Source: CAYZJV01 sp964482325 (GTDB taxonomy: Bacteria > Spirochaetota > Spirochaetia > Sphaerochaetales > Sphaerochaetaceae). From it: a DNA stretch of 17,252 bases. A program made the translations under genes and the position numbers. The notes below the pieces were generated by a model. That model did not search any database. It saw only the letters and a list, made by a program, of their open reading frames with translations, and was not told the DNA's origin. The number at the start of each line of letters is the position of its first letter. Position 1 is the stretch's first letter. The DNA is taken from positions 1-17,252 of the forward strand of contig CAYZXD010000044.1 in the NCBI GenBank assembly GCA_964482325.1. Direction: 5' to 3'. Below are positions 1 through 6,873 of this stretch, piece after piece.

Positions 1-65
1 ATACATTTTTTCACCACTCTGTGTCTACTTTTAAGATAGCATCATTATGGTTTTAGATGTACTCC

Positions 66-85
66 TCTATGCCTTCATGCATAGA
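66..85. repeat. Short inverted repeat upstream of the riboswitch promoter
   Basis: TCTATGC at 66-72 and GCATAGA at 79-85 form a perfect 7 bp stem with a 6 nt loop. No T-run follows on the plus strand, so it is not a convincing terminator. It may be a regulator site upstream of the promoter at 101-129 or simply chance. The rest of 1-100 holds no recognisable gene. Confidence 0.3.
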
Positions 86-100
86 AGACTCACGTGATTC

Positions 101-129
101 TTGCATTCTCCAATGGTACTTGCTATACT
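101..129 (+). promoter_or_regulatory. Sigma-70-type promoter of the B12 uptake operon
   Basis: TTGCAT (101-106) and TATACT (124-129) are separated by exactly 17 nt. The -10 is extended by TGC directly upstream (121-123). Transcription would begin near 136, a few bases before the cobalamin aptamer. This fits a riboswitch-led transcript covering the receptor, exbB, two exbD genes and tonB. Confidence 0.7.
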
Positions 130-144
130 CACTGACAAGCTGGG

Positions 145-282
145 TCTGGAAAAACGGAATGGGGTGTGATTCCCCAACGGTCCCGCCACTGTAATCGATG
201 ATGAACGCAGGGAAAGCCATTATCCTTTGGGATGAGAAGGTCTGCAAGTAAGATGATTCGTAAGTCAGGAGACGTTTCCAGA
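145..282 (+). ncRNA. Cobalamin (B12) riboswitch aptamer
   Basis: The conserved cobalamin-riboswitch signatures are present in order: GGAATGGGGTGTGATTCCCC near 156-175, the B12-box element GCCACTGT at 185-192, and AGTCAGGAGAC at 263-273. The aptamer is closed by a perfect 8 bp P1 helix, TCTGGAAA at 145-152 with TTTCCAGA at 275-282, which sets its boundaries. Riboswitches of this class bind adenosylcobalamin or related corrinoids and normally switch the downstream gene off when ligand is abundant. The next gene is a TonB-dependent receptor of the BtuB type, the expected target. Confidence 0.95.
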
Positions 283-289
283 TACATGA

Positions 290-404
290 TCTTCGTGGAG
301 AAAGAGGCAGCATGGAAACCTATTCTGACATCTATCACTGTACACCCATACTCATTGTTAAATTCATGAAGACGCTTACTACCTATAAGGAGGCGCTTCA
401 TGAA
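290..404 (+). promoter_or_regulatory. Riboswitch expression platform: RBS-sequestering hairpin and competing anti-sequester
   Basis: A 12 bp stem with one bulged A (372) pairs 363-375 with 393-404 and buries the receptor's ATG (400-402). The Shine-Dalgarno AAGGAGG at 387-393 lies mostly in the loop, where CCT (382-384) can also pair with AGG (388-390). The left arm of that stem can instead pair with 290-299 over 10 contiguous pairs, two of them G-U. The two states exclude each other. No U-run terminator is seen, so control is inferred to be translational: ligand-bound aptamer, sequester formed, receptor off. The pairings are read directly from sequence; the switching is inference. Confidence 0.7.
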
Positions 405-2298
405 GAAGTTGCACGTACTGGTTCTATTATTGTGTACTGTGGCGGGGACCACAGTTCTCTCTGCTGAAACCTATCAGGATCTCGGCACTGATTTCGCTCT
501 CGTTGTTACCGAAACTCCCTATGCAAAGGCAGAGACGAACAGCGCATCGAGTGTGACGGTCATTGATCGCGAACAGATCGCATCGTGGCAGGTTGAGACT
601 GCTTCACAGCTCATTGAGCGGGCTATCGGAACCTCTTTCAAATCATATGGCGCACTTGGGTCGGCACAGACGGTCCAGATTCGCGGATCGGGATCCGATA
701 AAACGCTCGTTTTTCTCAATGGTGTTCCCCTCGGATCAGCCCACGAAGGTACCTATGATATCGCTCAGATCCCGGTGGCGATGATTGAACGCATTGAGAT
801 CATTAAAAGCGGTCCGGGCAATCTGGGAAGAACCAACGCCATTGGAGGGATGATCAATATCATCACGACCGTCGAACAAAGCAAAAAGTCGGCACAGTCA
901 TTTACCTTGCAGATTGAAAATGGTTCGTTTCTTCCGCTCGCCTACGGGCCTTCGAGTGAGCGCAACTGGTTATCACTTGTCGACAGTAAAAGAACCGATC
1001 TGAGTTATCGTACGATGATACGCGATTTAAATATGCTTATCACCTTGGGGGATATCCGCGCGGCAAATGCCTACACCTACATCGATGCAGGTGAGAGAGC
1101 ATTGCGCACTGGTGCCGCTATGCAGAAAGTGTATGGGGGGCTCTCCCTCAACGGAGAATTTTCACCACAACTCAGCTACGACAGTAACTCCCTTGTCTCT
1201 TGGCAAATTGCGGGAGTTCCCGGTTCGCTCAGCTATCCGACACAGGCCGAGCAGGAGGATCTACAGGTCACGACCTCACACGAATTTGCCATTGCCTCAG
1301 ATCCAGAAGCTGTCTTTTCTCACCAGGCGGTGGTGCTCAGTGGTACCTTTGAACAGAGGAAGTACTCTGGTGATACACACAATAAAATTCGCTCTTATAC
1401 GCAGTATCGACAACAGTGGAACGTACCTGAAGCCTATGCTCTGGAAAGTGGCGTGGATGTCACAGCTGATTTCATCGATAGTACCAAACTTGATCACATC
1501 AGTCGTATCGTCCCGTCAATCTATCTGCATGGGGGTATCTATTTCGGTGACGGTTCATTGTCGATCCATCCCAGTGCACAGCTGCGTTATATCCACGATA
1601 CACACACCTTCTCACCAAATGCCTCAGTTGGTTTAGTATACGGTTTTAATGATTTGACGGTAGTAAGAGCATCTGTAAGTTATGCTGAGCAGATCCCGAC
1701 TTTCAGTCAGTTATACTGGCCAGAAGAGTGGGGGTACCATGGGAATCCTGATCTCAAGACCGAAAAAGGATTCAACGGAGATGTGGGGATCACGTGGGAA
1801 GGTGATACACTTCACTATGAAGGCAGTGTATTCACCCGTAACGTAGATGATGCGATTATCGGGGATCCTGATAATAACTATATTCCCTATAACATTGCAC
1901 ACGCACTGTTTTTGGGCACCGAACAGACGGTCACTTATTCCCCGGAAGATCGGATTTCATTCAGTGTCAGCTATCAGTACAACCGGAGTTTTGATCTATC
2001 GGGAACCAATACCTTCAGTGATGCAATCGAAGTCTCTTCGGTAAGAAGACATACCGCAAAAGCCTCGGTCAGTTATCATCCAGAGTCTTGGAATTTTTCC
2101 CTGTTTGCCGAGTATCTGGGAGCAAACACTGAGGTGGAAGCAGCCGTATTAGTCAATCTCAATGCAGCGATTGACATCAGTGAACAGGCTACATTCTCAG
2201 TTGCTATAGATAATCTGCTGAATACCTCGTATGAACTGTATGCTGATTACCCGATGCCGGGGACTAAGATCAGAACCAGTGGAACCATTCGATTCTAA
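400..2298 (+). CDS. btuB: TonB-dependent outer-membrane receptor, BtuB-like (cobalamin/corrinoid uptake)
   Basis: Encodes 632 residues with a signal peptide (about 1-22), a TonB-box-like stretch near 32-40, a plug domain at about 45-156 and a beta-barrel from about 165 to a C-terminal Phe, as expected for an outer-membrane protein. Plug hallmarks include VQIRGSG near 92-98, VFLNGVPLG near 104-112 and an IERIEIIKSGPG stretch near 129-140. In the barrel, GNPDLKTE and a closing DNLLNTSYELY segment are typical of the family. The length is close to that of BtuB. The ATG at 400 has a strong AAGGAGG Shine-Dalgarno that the upstream riboswitch can mask. The B12 riboswitch is the main reason for calling the ligand cobalamin; sequence alone would only say TonB-dependent receptor. 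It heads the operon with exbB, exbD, exbD and tonB. Confidence 0.88.
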   Translation: MKKLHVLVLLLCTVAGTTVLSAETYQDLGTDFALVVTETPYAKAETNSASSVTVIDREQIASWQVETASQLIERAIGTSFKSYGALGSAQTVQIRGSGSDKTLVFLNGVPLGSAHEGTYDIAQIPVAMIERIEIIKSGPGNLGRTNAIGGMINIITTVEQSKKSAQSFTLQIENGSFLPLAYGPSSERNWLSLVDSKRTDLSYRTMIRDLNMLITLGDIRAANAYTYIDAGERALRTGAAMQKVYGGLSLNGEFSPQLSYDSNSLVSWQIAGVPGSLSYPTQAEQEDLQVTTSHEFAIASDPEAVFSHQAVVLSGTFEQRKYSGDTHNKIRSYTQYRQQWNVPEAYALESGVDVTADFIDSTKLDHISRIVPSIYLHGGIYFGDGSLSIHPSAQLRYIHDTHTFSPNASVGLVYGFNDLTVVRASVSYAEQIPTFSQLYWPEEWGYHGNPDLKTEKGFNGDVGITWEGDTLHYEGSVFTRNVDDAIIGDPDNNYIPYNIAHALFLGTEQTVTYSPEDRISFSVSYQYNRSFDLSGTNTFSDAIEVSSVRRHTAKASVSYHPESWNFSLFAEYLGANTEVEAAVLVNLNAAIDISEQATFSVAIDNLLNTSYELYADYPMPGTKIRTSGTIRF

Positions 2299-2317
2299 AT
2301 GAAAGGAAAGGGATGTG

Positions 2318-2743
2318 ATGGATACATCGACACATACCGTAATGAGTCTCATGATCACCGGCGGGCCGGTGATGTGGCCGCTGTTGATACTGCTTGGCAT
2401 TGCCTTTGTCGTGGTTCTGGATTGGTTGTTATGGCTTATCCGCTGGCATCAGGGCAGGGAACAGCCTATGGGCGTATCCGATTACTTGGGGCTGGCTATT
2501 CTCGATTTTATCACTACCAGTGCCCCGATCATCGGTTTTCTCGGGACTGTCACCGGTATGATCAGTGCTTTCGCTTCCGTGTCGCAATCGACCTCCGTGC
2601 AACTTCCCGTAGTTGCCGGAGGGTTGTATGAAGCGCTTTTCACTACGGCATTCGGTCTGATCGTTTCACTGATCTCTTCACTGATGAGCTTTCTGGTGGA
2701 ATATGGAATAGAGCACACATGCGCAGATATCGAAGAAATGTAA
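2318..2743 (+). CDS. exbB: ExbB/TolQ/MotA-family proton-channel protein, minimal form
   Basis: A 141-residue inner-membrane protein with three predicted membrane segments at about 17-41, 57-86 and 101-129. The family signature APIIGFLGTVTGMISAF at 69-85 is clear. It should form the proton channel that energises TonB with the ExbD proteins. It is much shorter than the usual ExbB of about 240 residues: the loop between segments 1 and 2 is only about 15 residues and there is almost no C-terminal tail. I chose ATG 2318 because the Shine-Dalgarno-like GGAAAGGG (2305-2312) is 5 nt away; GTG 2315 would be too close. It begins 19 nt after the receptor stop and overlaps the first exbD by 25 nt. Confidence 0.85.
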   Translation: MDTSTHTVMSLMITGGPVMWPLLILLGIAFVVVLDWLLWLIRWHQGREQPMGVSDYLGLAILDFITTSAPIIGFLGTVTGMISAFASVSQSTSVQLPVVAGGLYEALFTTAFGLIVSLISSLMSFLVEYGIEHTCADIEEM

Positions 2744-3072
2744 CCCAGCCGAGCGATATTGCTTTTCTGCTGATTCTCTTTTTTCTCGTGCTCACTGGGG
2801 CCGTAGTGGATCGTGCTTTGACGATTGCTTCTTCTGAAGTGACAACTGCTCACGTGCAGGAATCTCCTGTGATTATCACCGTAGATACTGCGGGAGTTGC
2901 ACGATTAGGACAATCGCATCTTGATCCATCGCTGCGCACACAGATTCAGGGGAAAGCGGTGATTGTAGAGGCCTCTGCAGATACCCGCTGGGACTCTGTG
3001 GTTGCTGCGCTGAGTACCGTAACTGACTATGGAGCTGACTCGGTATCGCTGAGCATGGGAAAGCAGCTATGA
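2719..3072 (+). CDS. exbD: ExbD/TolR-family protein, first copy
   Basis: A 117-residue protein with a basic N-terminus, one membrane helix (about 14-32) and a periplasmic domain. Asp13, in SDIAFLLILFFLV, matches the family's conserved membrane-entry aspartate used in proton translocation. The C-terminal half (VIVEASADTRWDSVVAALSTV) fits the ExbD periplasmic fold. The start lies inside the end of exbB (25 nt overlap), suggesting translational coupling, and the stop overlaps the second exbD as ATGA. The family usually works as a dimer with a pentameric ExbB. Confidence 0.85.
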   Translation: MRRYRRNVTQPSDIAFLLILFFLVLTGAVVDRALTIASSEVTTAHVQESPVIITVDTAGVARLGQSHLDPSLRTQIQGKAVIVEASADTRWDSVVAALSTVTDYGADSVSLSMGKQL

Positions 3073-3419
3073 GACGAAGAAAGCCCCATGTCGCATCGGC
3101 AATGACAGACATTGCATTTCTTCTACTCCTCTTTTTTCTCATTTTCTCCATCACCACCCATCGTGTTCCTTCTGATGTCACCCTTGCTGCATCTGAAACT
3201 GCCGAAATTGCTGATGACCATCAGCTGATACTTGCGGTGGATGCCGATGGAAATGTGTACACAGGCGATCAGATTATTGCCATAGCAGACATAGCGTATG
3301 TACCTGTGGTATCGGTATATGCCGACGAAGCGGTTCCCTTTTCCGCTCTTTATCCGCTGCTGCAGCACCTGCAGGAAAACGGTGTACCCACGGTGCAATG
3401 TGTCGTGAGGCCCAAATGA
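3069..3419 (+). CDS. exbD: ExbD/TolR-family protein, second copy
   Basis: A 116-residue paralogue of the preceding gene. It has a basic N-terminus, conserved Asp14 in MTDIAFLLLLFFLIF, a single membrane helix and a periplasmic domain ending VQCVVRPK. It overlaps the first exbD by 4 nt (ATGA) and tonB by 4 nt (ATGA). The two copies are clearly diverged, especially in the periplasmic region, so they are probably distinct subunits that could form a heterodimer in the ExbB channel. That is inference; tandem exbD genes are known in other bacterial Ton systems. Confidence 0.85.
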   Translation: MRRRKPHVASAMTDIAFLLLLFFLIFSITTHRVPSDVTLAASETAEIADDHQLILAVDADGNVYTGDQIIAIADIAYVPVVSVYADEAVPFSALYPLLQHLQENGVPTVQCVVRPK

Positions 3420-4048
3420 AGCACGTGGTGCGAATTACGCTGATTTCATTGCCAATCATAGCACTGTTCTCTGTGCTGCTTGGTCTTCCGATTACCTTCC
3501 CGGTAGATACTTCAGATCCCCCAACGGTAAAACAGGCGGTGATACACCTTACACCACCACAAGTTCCTATTGATAAAGAGCAACCGCAAGTTCAACCACA
3601 GACCGAGACCGTATCCCAAGAGAAGTTGGCCGATGAAACAAGCGTGCAAGCGGTAGAGACACCCAATGTAACACCAAGAGAAACCGTTGATCGTCCACAA
3701 CAGGCAGCTGTCGTATCAGAAGAAGTGCAGGTGGGAGATCCGGAACATTTTTATGAAGTTGATGAGGTGACCGTTCTTCCTTCATTCGATCGAGCTCTGG
3801 TGATCAATCAGATACAGTATCCCGCCGGCGCAAAACGACGAGGTATTGAAGCACAGGTGCTGTTGCGCCTGTTCATCAGCGTTTCAGGCACGATCGATGA
3901 TATTGTAATCCTTGAAGACCCCGGATATGGATTTGCTGAGGCTGCCATACGGGCCTTTGATGGAGTTATCTTCACCCCGGCACGTATGGGATCCAGGGCT
4001 GTAGCCGTAACGATTGTATTTCCGCTGCAATTTCAGTTGGAAAGCTGA
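3416..4048 (+). CDS. tonB: TonB energy transducer
   Basis: Encodes 210 residues: an N-terminal membrane anchor (about 8-26), a Pro/Gln/Glu-rich periplasm-spanning linker (roughly 35-110) and a C-terminal TonB domain (about 125-210). The domain carries the expected pattern IQYPAGAKRRGIEAQVLLRL followed by a VSGTIDDIVILEDPGYG strand and helix region. Its role is to pass proton-motive energy from ExbB/ExbD to the receptor plug. I chose ATG 3416 because it overlaps the exbD stop as ATGA with a GTGAGG Shine-Dalgarno just upstream. An in-frame ATG at 3398 would add only six unlikely residues. It is the last gene of the riboswitch-led operon, and I see no strong terminator after it. Confidence 0.88.
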   Translation: MKHVVRITLISLPIIALFSVLLGLPITFPVDTSDPPTVKQAVIHLTPPQVPIDKEQPQVQPQTETVSQEKLADETSVQAVETPNVTPRETVDRPQQAAVVSEEVQVGDPEHFYEVDEVTVLPSFDRALVINQIQYPAGAKRRGIEAQVLLRLFISVSGTIDDIVILEDPGYGFAEAAIRAFDGVIFTPARMGSRAVAVTIVFPLQFQLES

Positions 4049-4107
4049 GGGCCTGTTATGACAAATAACCTCACCTGTTGTTAAATAAGTACCATAATAT
4101 CTTTATT

Positions 4108-4152
4108 GAATACTAGTAAATCTATATGAATTATAAAAAAGATTTAGTATTC
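4108..4152. repeat. AT-rich imperfect hairpin in the tonB to lipoprotein spacer
   Basis: GAATACTAGTAAATCT (4108-4123) pairs with AGATTTAGTATTC (4140-4152) as a 13 bp stem with a 3 nt bulge and a 16 nt AT-rich loop. No U-run follows, so it is not a classical terminator. It might protect the 3' end of the tonB transcript or be a protein-binding site. The rest of 4049-4316 is AT-rich and holds no convincing gene. Confidence 0.45.
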
Positions 4153-4176
4153 AGCAAGGAATTCGGTAATAAAAAA

Positions 4177-4206
4177 GTGACTTACTTGATCTGTTTGTTA
4201 TAACAA
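4177..4206 (+). promoter_or_regulatory. Candidate promoter with palindromic -10 region upstream of the lipoprotein gene
   Basis: GTGACT (4177-4182) and TATAAC (4199-4204) are 16 nt apart. The -10 lies inside a perfect 12 bp palindrome, TTGTTATAACAA (4195-4206), a possible operator. A TTGACA at 4209-4214 has no good -10 at the right distance. Moderate to low confidence. Confidence 0.35.
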
Positions 4207-4316
4207 CATTGACAGATGCCATACTGCACCCCACACTGAAAAAAAAGAGGCTACACACATATATTATTTACCGAACATCTGCATTGTCTCTTTCCTACAT
4301 CAAAGGAGGGAAAGGT

Positions 4317-5156
4317 ATGAAAAGACGATTTATTGTAGGGACGATTCTTGCCATGACTCTGGTATTCCTGGCAGTCGGATGTGAAGAAGCATCTGAAACG
4401 GTGACAGTAGAGTTATCAATGCATGATTATCGTCCGGTCAAGCTGCAGGATTTATCTGTGAACACTTCCGATAATACTCCAGTTCTTGTAGATTTAGACG
4501 ATGATGCAAAGCTTGCGATCTATGAGGACGAATTTATGGCACTGCTGGATGGAGTCGATTATTTAATTGTTGATCTCACTGAAGGACGATCGGTTGACGC
4601 ACTGGTCCATATCTCCATCTCTGATGAAACAGCTACTTCATCAGATGAAGACTGTACCAGCACGACACATATAGCGTATCTTGATTTATTGGCAAGTGGT
4701 GGGTTAACTGAACTGGTGCCCCTGATTACCATGGTGACACAGGGACTTGAAGCAGTCGATGAGGACACAGTTCTCGGTGCAGATGGGCAGATCCGGTGTG
4801 CAATGAGAGTTTCTGGAAGTGTCGATGGTTTGCAGGACACAGGGCACACACCCTTTCACTTCTTCGGCAGTTTATCATTGAACGGACAAGTTTCACAAAG
4901 CGGACCGATTACTGAACCTGAGGGAACAGTTTCGGGCAGTGTCCGACTCACTCTCGGAACAGATGTCGTAGCTGATGATTCGGGTTATAAAAGATATCCT
5001 GTGGTATATGCAGTGACCATCCCCTCATTTACCGAGGATCTCAACGAGTTCTCGTTTGACCATTTGTGGGGCATGGTTGAGATCATTCGAACCGATCGCA
5101 ATGGTTCAACCGATGTGACAGAGCCGATTGTTACTGCACTGACAGAACCTCATTAA
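4317..5156 (+). CDS. Putative lipoprotein of unknown function
   Basis: A 279-residue protein that I do not recognise. MKRRFIVGTILAMTLVFLAV is a basic, then hydrophobic signal, followed by Gly21-Cys22. This makes a relaxed lipobox (LAVGC), of the kind accepted in spirochaetes, and acidic residues follow the Cys. The mature part is acidic and rich in beta-prone stretches, including repeated short patterns such as GSVDGLQDTG and GTVSGSVRLTLGT. Two further cysteines (113 and 161) could form a disulfide. ATG 4317 is chosen because AAAGGAGGG (4302-4310) sits just upstream; in-frame TTG 4209 would add 36 residues ahead of a complete signal peptide. It is flanked by its own spacer regions and is probably monocistronic. 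Confidence 0.75.
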   Translation: MKRRFIVGTILAMTLVFLAVGCEEASETVTVELSMHDYRPVKLQDLSVNTSDNTPVLVDLDDDAKLAIYEDEFMALLDGVDYLIVDLTEGRSVDALVHISISDETATSSDEDCTSTTHIAYLDLLASGGLTELVPLITMVTQGLEAVDEDTVLGADGQIRCAMRVSGSVDGLQDTGHTPFHFFGSLSLNGQVSQSGPITEPEGTVSGSVRLTLGTDVVADDSGYKRYPVVYAVTIPSFTEDLNEFSFDHLWGMVEIIRTDRNGSTDVTEPIVTALTEPH

Positions 5157-5191
5157 GTATAGCGGAGTCTTCATTACTTACGGTTATAACC

Positions 5192-5205
5192 TGAAAACGT
5201 TTCCA
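5192..5205. promoter_or_regulatory. LacI-family operator upstream of the LacI-type regulator gene
   Basis: TGAAAACGTTTCCA is a CG-centred inverted repeat with six of seven half-site positions matching, the form typical of LacI/PurR-family operators. It lies 75 bp upstream of the regulator start. The palindrome GGTTATAACC (5182-5191), which includes a TATAAC -10-like element, abuts it on the left, and TTGACA (5214-5219) follows on the right. Either promoter would be blocked by a repressor here, so autoregulation is likely. I found no matching site in front of the gap operon. Confidence 0.6.
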
Positions 5206-5280
5206 TTAATTTCTTGACAGCAGGCCGATCCCATGGGACCATACGTACATACCTACCACAGGTTTCAGGAGGCCCGCATC

Positions 5281-6321
5281 ATGATTGAACAACACACCGC
5301 TGTGACCATCAAGGAGGTTGCTCAGCTTGCAGGCGTTTCTATTGCCACGGTATCGCGGGTTTTGAACCAGCATATTGCCGTATCGGCAAGTACCCGCGAT
5401 CGGGTAATGGAAGCGGTACGCGAGCTGAATTATAGTCGTAATGAAGTAGCACGTTCCCTGAAAGTCAGACAGACGCGCACCATTGGAATTATTGCCCCAG
5501 AGTTGAGCAACTTCTTCTTCATGGGAGTGGTGGAAGCGATTGAACAGATGCTCGCTCCTCTTGGGTATACGTTGATTATCAGCTCATCAAGTAATTCAAC
5601 CCTTGAAGAGAAGCGGAAATTGCAGGTATTCATTGAGCGCAATGTCGATGGACTTGTAGTGATGCCTGCGGGTCCTGAAGGGGATCATTTTAGAACGAAG
5701 GCGGTCTCTCATATCCCGATGGTCACCGTTGACCGGAAGGTCGCCGATCTGGCAGTGGATTCGGTAGTAGTGGACAACCGTTACGGAGTAGCTCAGATGA
5801 TCAAGGCTCTGAAACTTGAGGGGTTTGATCGTATTGGGTATATCGGGGGAAATCCCGCTATCCATACTGCCGGTGAGCGTCTTCAGGGATATTATGAGGC
5901 CATGAAGGATCTGAAACTTCCCATAGACGATCGGTTTGTGTTGTACGAAGGTACGATGGATCAGCACACGGGAAGGAAACTCCTGAGAAAAATGCTTGAG
6001 ATTCCCGGGCATCCTGATGCGTATTTCATCGCCAATGAAGGGCTGCATTTAGGAGCAACTGCCTACGCACTTGAATATGCGGACCCTGCGGTGCGTGATC
6101 GTCTGGTTTTTGCTTCCTTTGATCTCATGAGTTATGGACCGCTGCTCAAGATGTGTCACTATGCAGTGGCACAACCGCTGGAACGACTCGGAAGAGAGGT
6201 AGCTTCGCTGTTGCTGAAACGGCTACAGGGCGACTCTGCCGATTTCCCTGCGCATCGGGTGTTACGACCGGATATCAAGGTGATTAGTGCAAACGGCGGT
6301 AGACCGTTTGCGATTTTCTAG
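5281..6321 (+). CDS. LacI-family transcriptional regulator
   Basis: A 346-residue LacI/GalR regulator. The N-terminal helix-turn-helix and hinge (about 9-62) are textbook: TIKEVAQLAGVSIATVSRVL and then NEVARSLKVRQT. The periplasmic-binding-like effector domain starts at TIGIIAPELSNFFF and runs to the C-terminus (about 67-340). The effector is not readable from sequence; sugars and sugar phosphates are usual for the family. I chose ATG 5281 because AGGAGGCC lies 6 nt upstream; in-frame ATG 5233 would add an unlikely 16-residue N-terminal tail before the DNA-binding domain. Its stop is 3 bp from the stop of the convergent DUF2148 gene, so it sits at the tail of the gap-pgk-larA operon. Regulation of that operon is plausible from proximity but not shown. 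Confidence 0.9.
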   Translation: MIEQHTAVTIKEVAQLAGVSIATVSRVLNQHIAVSASTRDRVMEAVRELNYSRNEVARSLKVRQTRTIGIIAPELSNFFFMGVVEAIEQMLAPLGYTLIISSSSNSTLEEKRKLQVFIERNVDGLVVMPAGPEGDHFRTKAVSHIPMVTVDRKVADLAVDSVVVDNRYGVAQMIKALKLEGFDRIGYIGGNPAIHTAGERLQGYYEAMKDLKLPIDDRFVLYEGTMDQHTGRKLLRKMLEIPGHPDAYFIANEGLHLGATAYALEYADPAVRDRLVFASFDLMSYGPLLKMCHYAVAQPLERLGREVASLLLKRLQGDSADFPAHRVLRPDIKVISANGGRPFAIF

Positions 6322-6324
6322 TAC

Positions 6325-6873
6325 TTATCCCTTAGGTTTGCGGTCAAAGAAAGGACTCTTACCAGCGATGCTCACGGGAATCCCATAGACGATCTTTACC
6401 TCATCGCCAAGAATCTTCATATCCTTTACCGCCATACCCACGGAGAACATAATCCGGGTATCCACACGAGAATCAGCTGCAGTACTCACTGCTGATCCGA
6501 TGGCAATCCCCAGATCTCCGGTATTAAACGAACAGGGGTGATCCGGATGCTGATCTTTCTCTTCACAGTTAGCAAATCCACACAACCCGCATGGGGATAG
6601 TCTCAGAGGATCAATAGCGGTCCCGATCAGGACTAGTGAATGAGAAGCAGCAATACAATCGGCATCACGCAGAAAGAAGGCAGCTGCCTTCTTTTGTGCA
6701 ACCATGTTCCGCATATGATCGGCAATGGCTAACCGAGTCTCATCGTCAGCTATTGCTGCGGTGATGGTATCTTTCCCGCGTGCTTTCGGTGCCGTTCGTG
6801 CGGCGGTAATCATCGCAGATGCTGCCTGATGGGCAAGTTCAGAGCGGATGTCGGTGTCAAAGGTCAAACTCAT
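6325..6873 (-). CDS. DUF2148 ferredoxin-domain protein
   Basis: A 182-residue protein matching my knowledge of the DUF2148 family, which is annotated as ferredoxin-domain containing. A cysteine cluster CGLCGFANC (Cys95, Cys98, Cys103) plus Cys114 in HPCSFN could bind an iron-sulfur cluster; Cys73 is extra. It is followed by the glycine/alanine-rich segment GDLGIAIGSAVSTAADSRVD and a family-like IMFSVGMAVKDMKIL stretch. No signal peptide or membrane segment is visible, so it should be cytoplasmic. The start at 6873 overlaps the LarA-like stop as ATGA and has GGAGGAGA upstream; a longer in-frame start at 6912 is much less likely. It is the last gene of the operon. The function is unknown; an electron-transfer or assembly role for its neighbours is inference. 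Confidence 0.8.
   Translation of the reverse strand: MSLTFDTDIRSELAHQAASAMITAARTAPKARGKDTITAAIADDETRLAIADHMRNMVAQKKAAAFFLRDADCIAASHSLVLIGTAIDPLRLSPCGLCGFANCEEKDQHPDHPCSFNTGDLGIAIGSAVSTAADSRVDTRIMFSVGMAVKDMKILGDEVKIVYGIPVSIAGKSPFFDRKPKG

Noticed and set aside
53..452. Two overlapping minus-strand open frames across the riboswitch region
   Set aside because: They lie over the cobalamin aptamer and its promoter, have no ribosome binding sites, and read as low-quality sequence; the RNA element explains the region.
1067..1636. 189-codon plus-strand frame inside the receptor gene
   Set aside because: It is an out-of-frame shadow of the TonB-dependent receptor with improbable residue composition.
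4209..4316. Upstream TTG start for the lipoprotein gene
   Set aside because: It would put 36 residues before a complete lipoprotein signal peptide, and the strong Shine-Dalgarno is at ATG 4317.
5596..6048. 150-codon minus-strand frame inside the LacI gene
   Set aside because: Antisense shadow of a gene with clear domain structure; no start signals.
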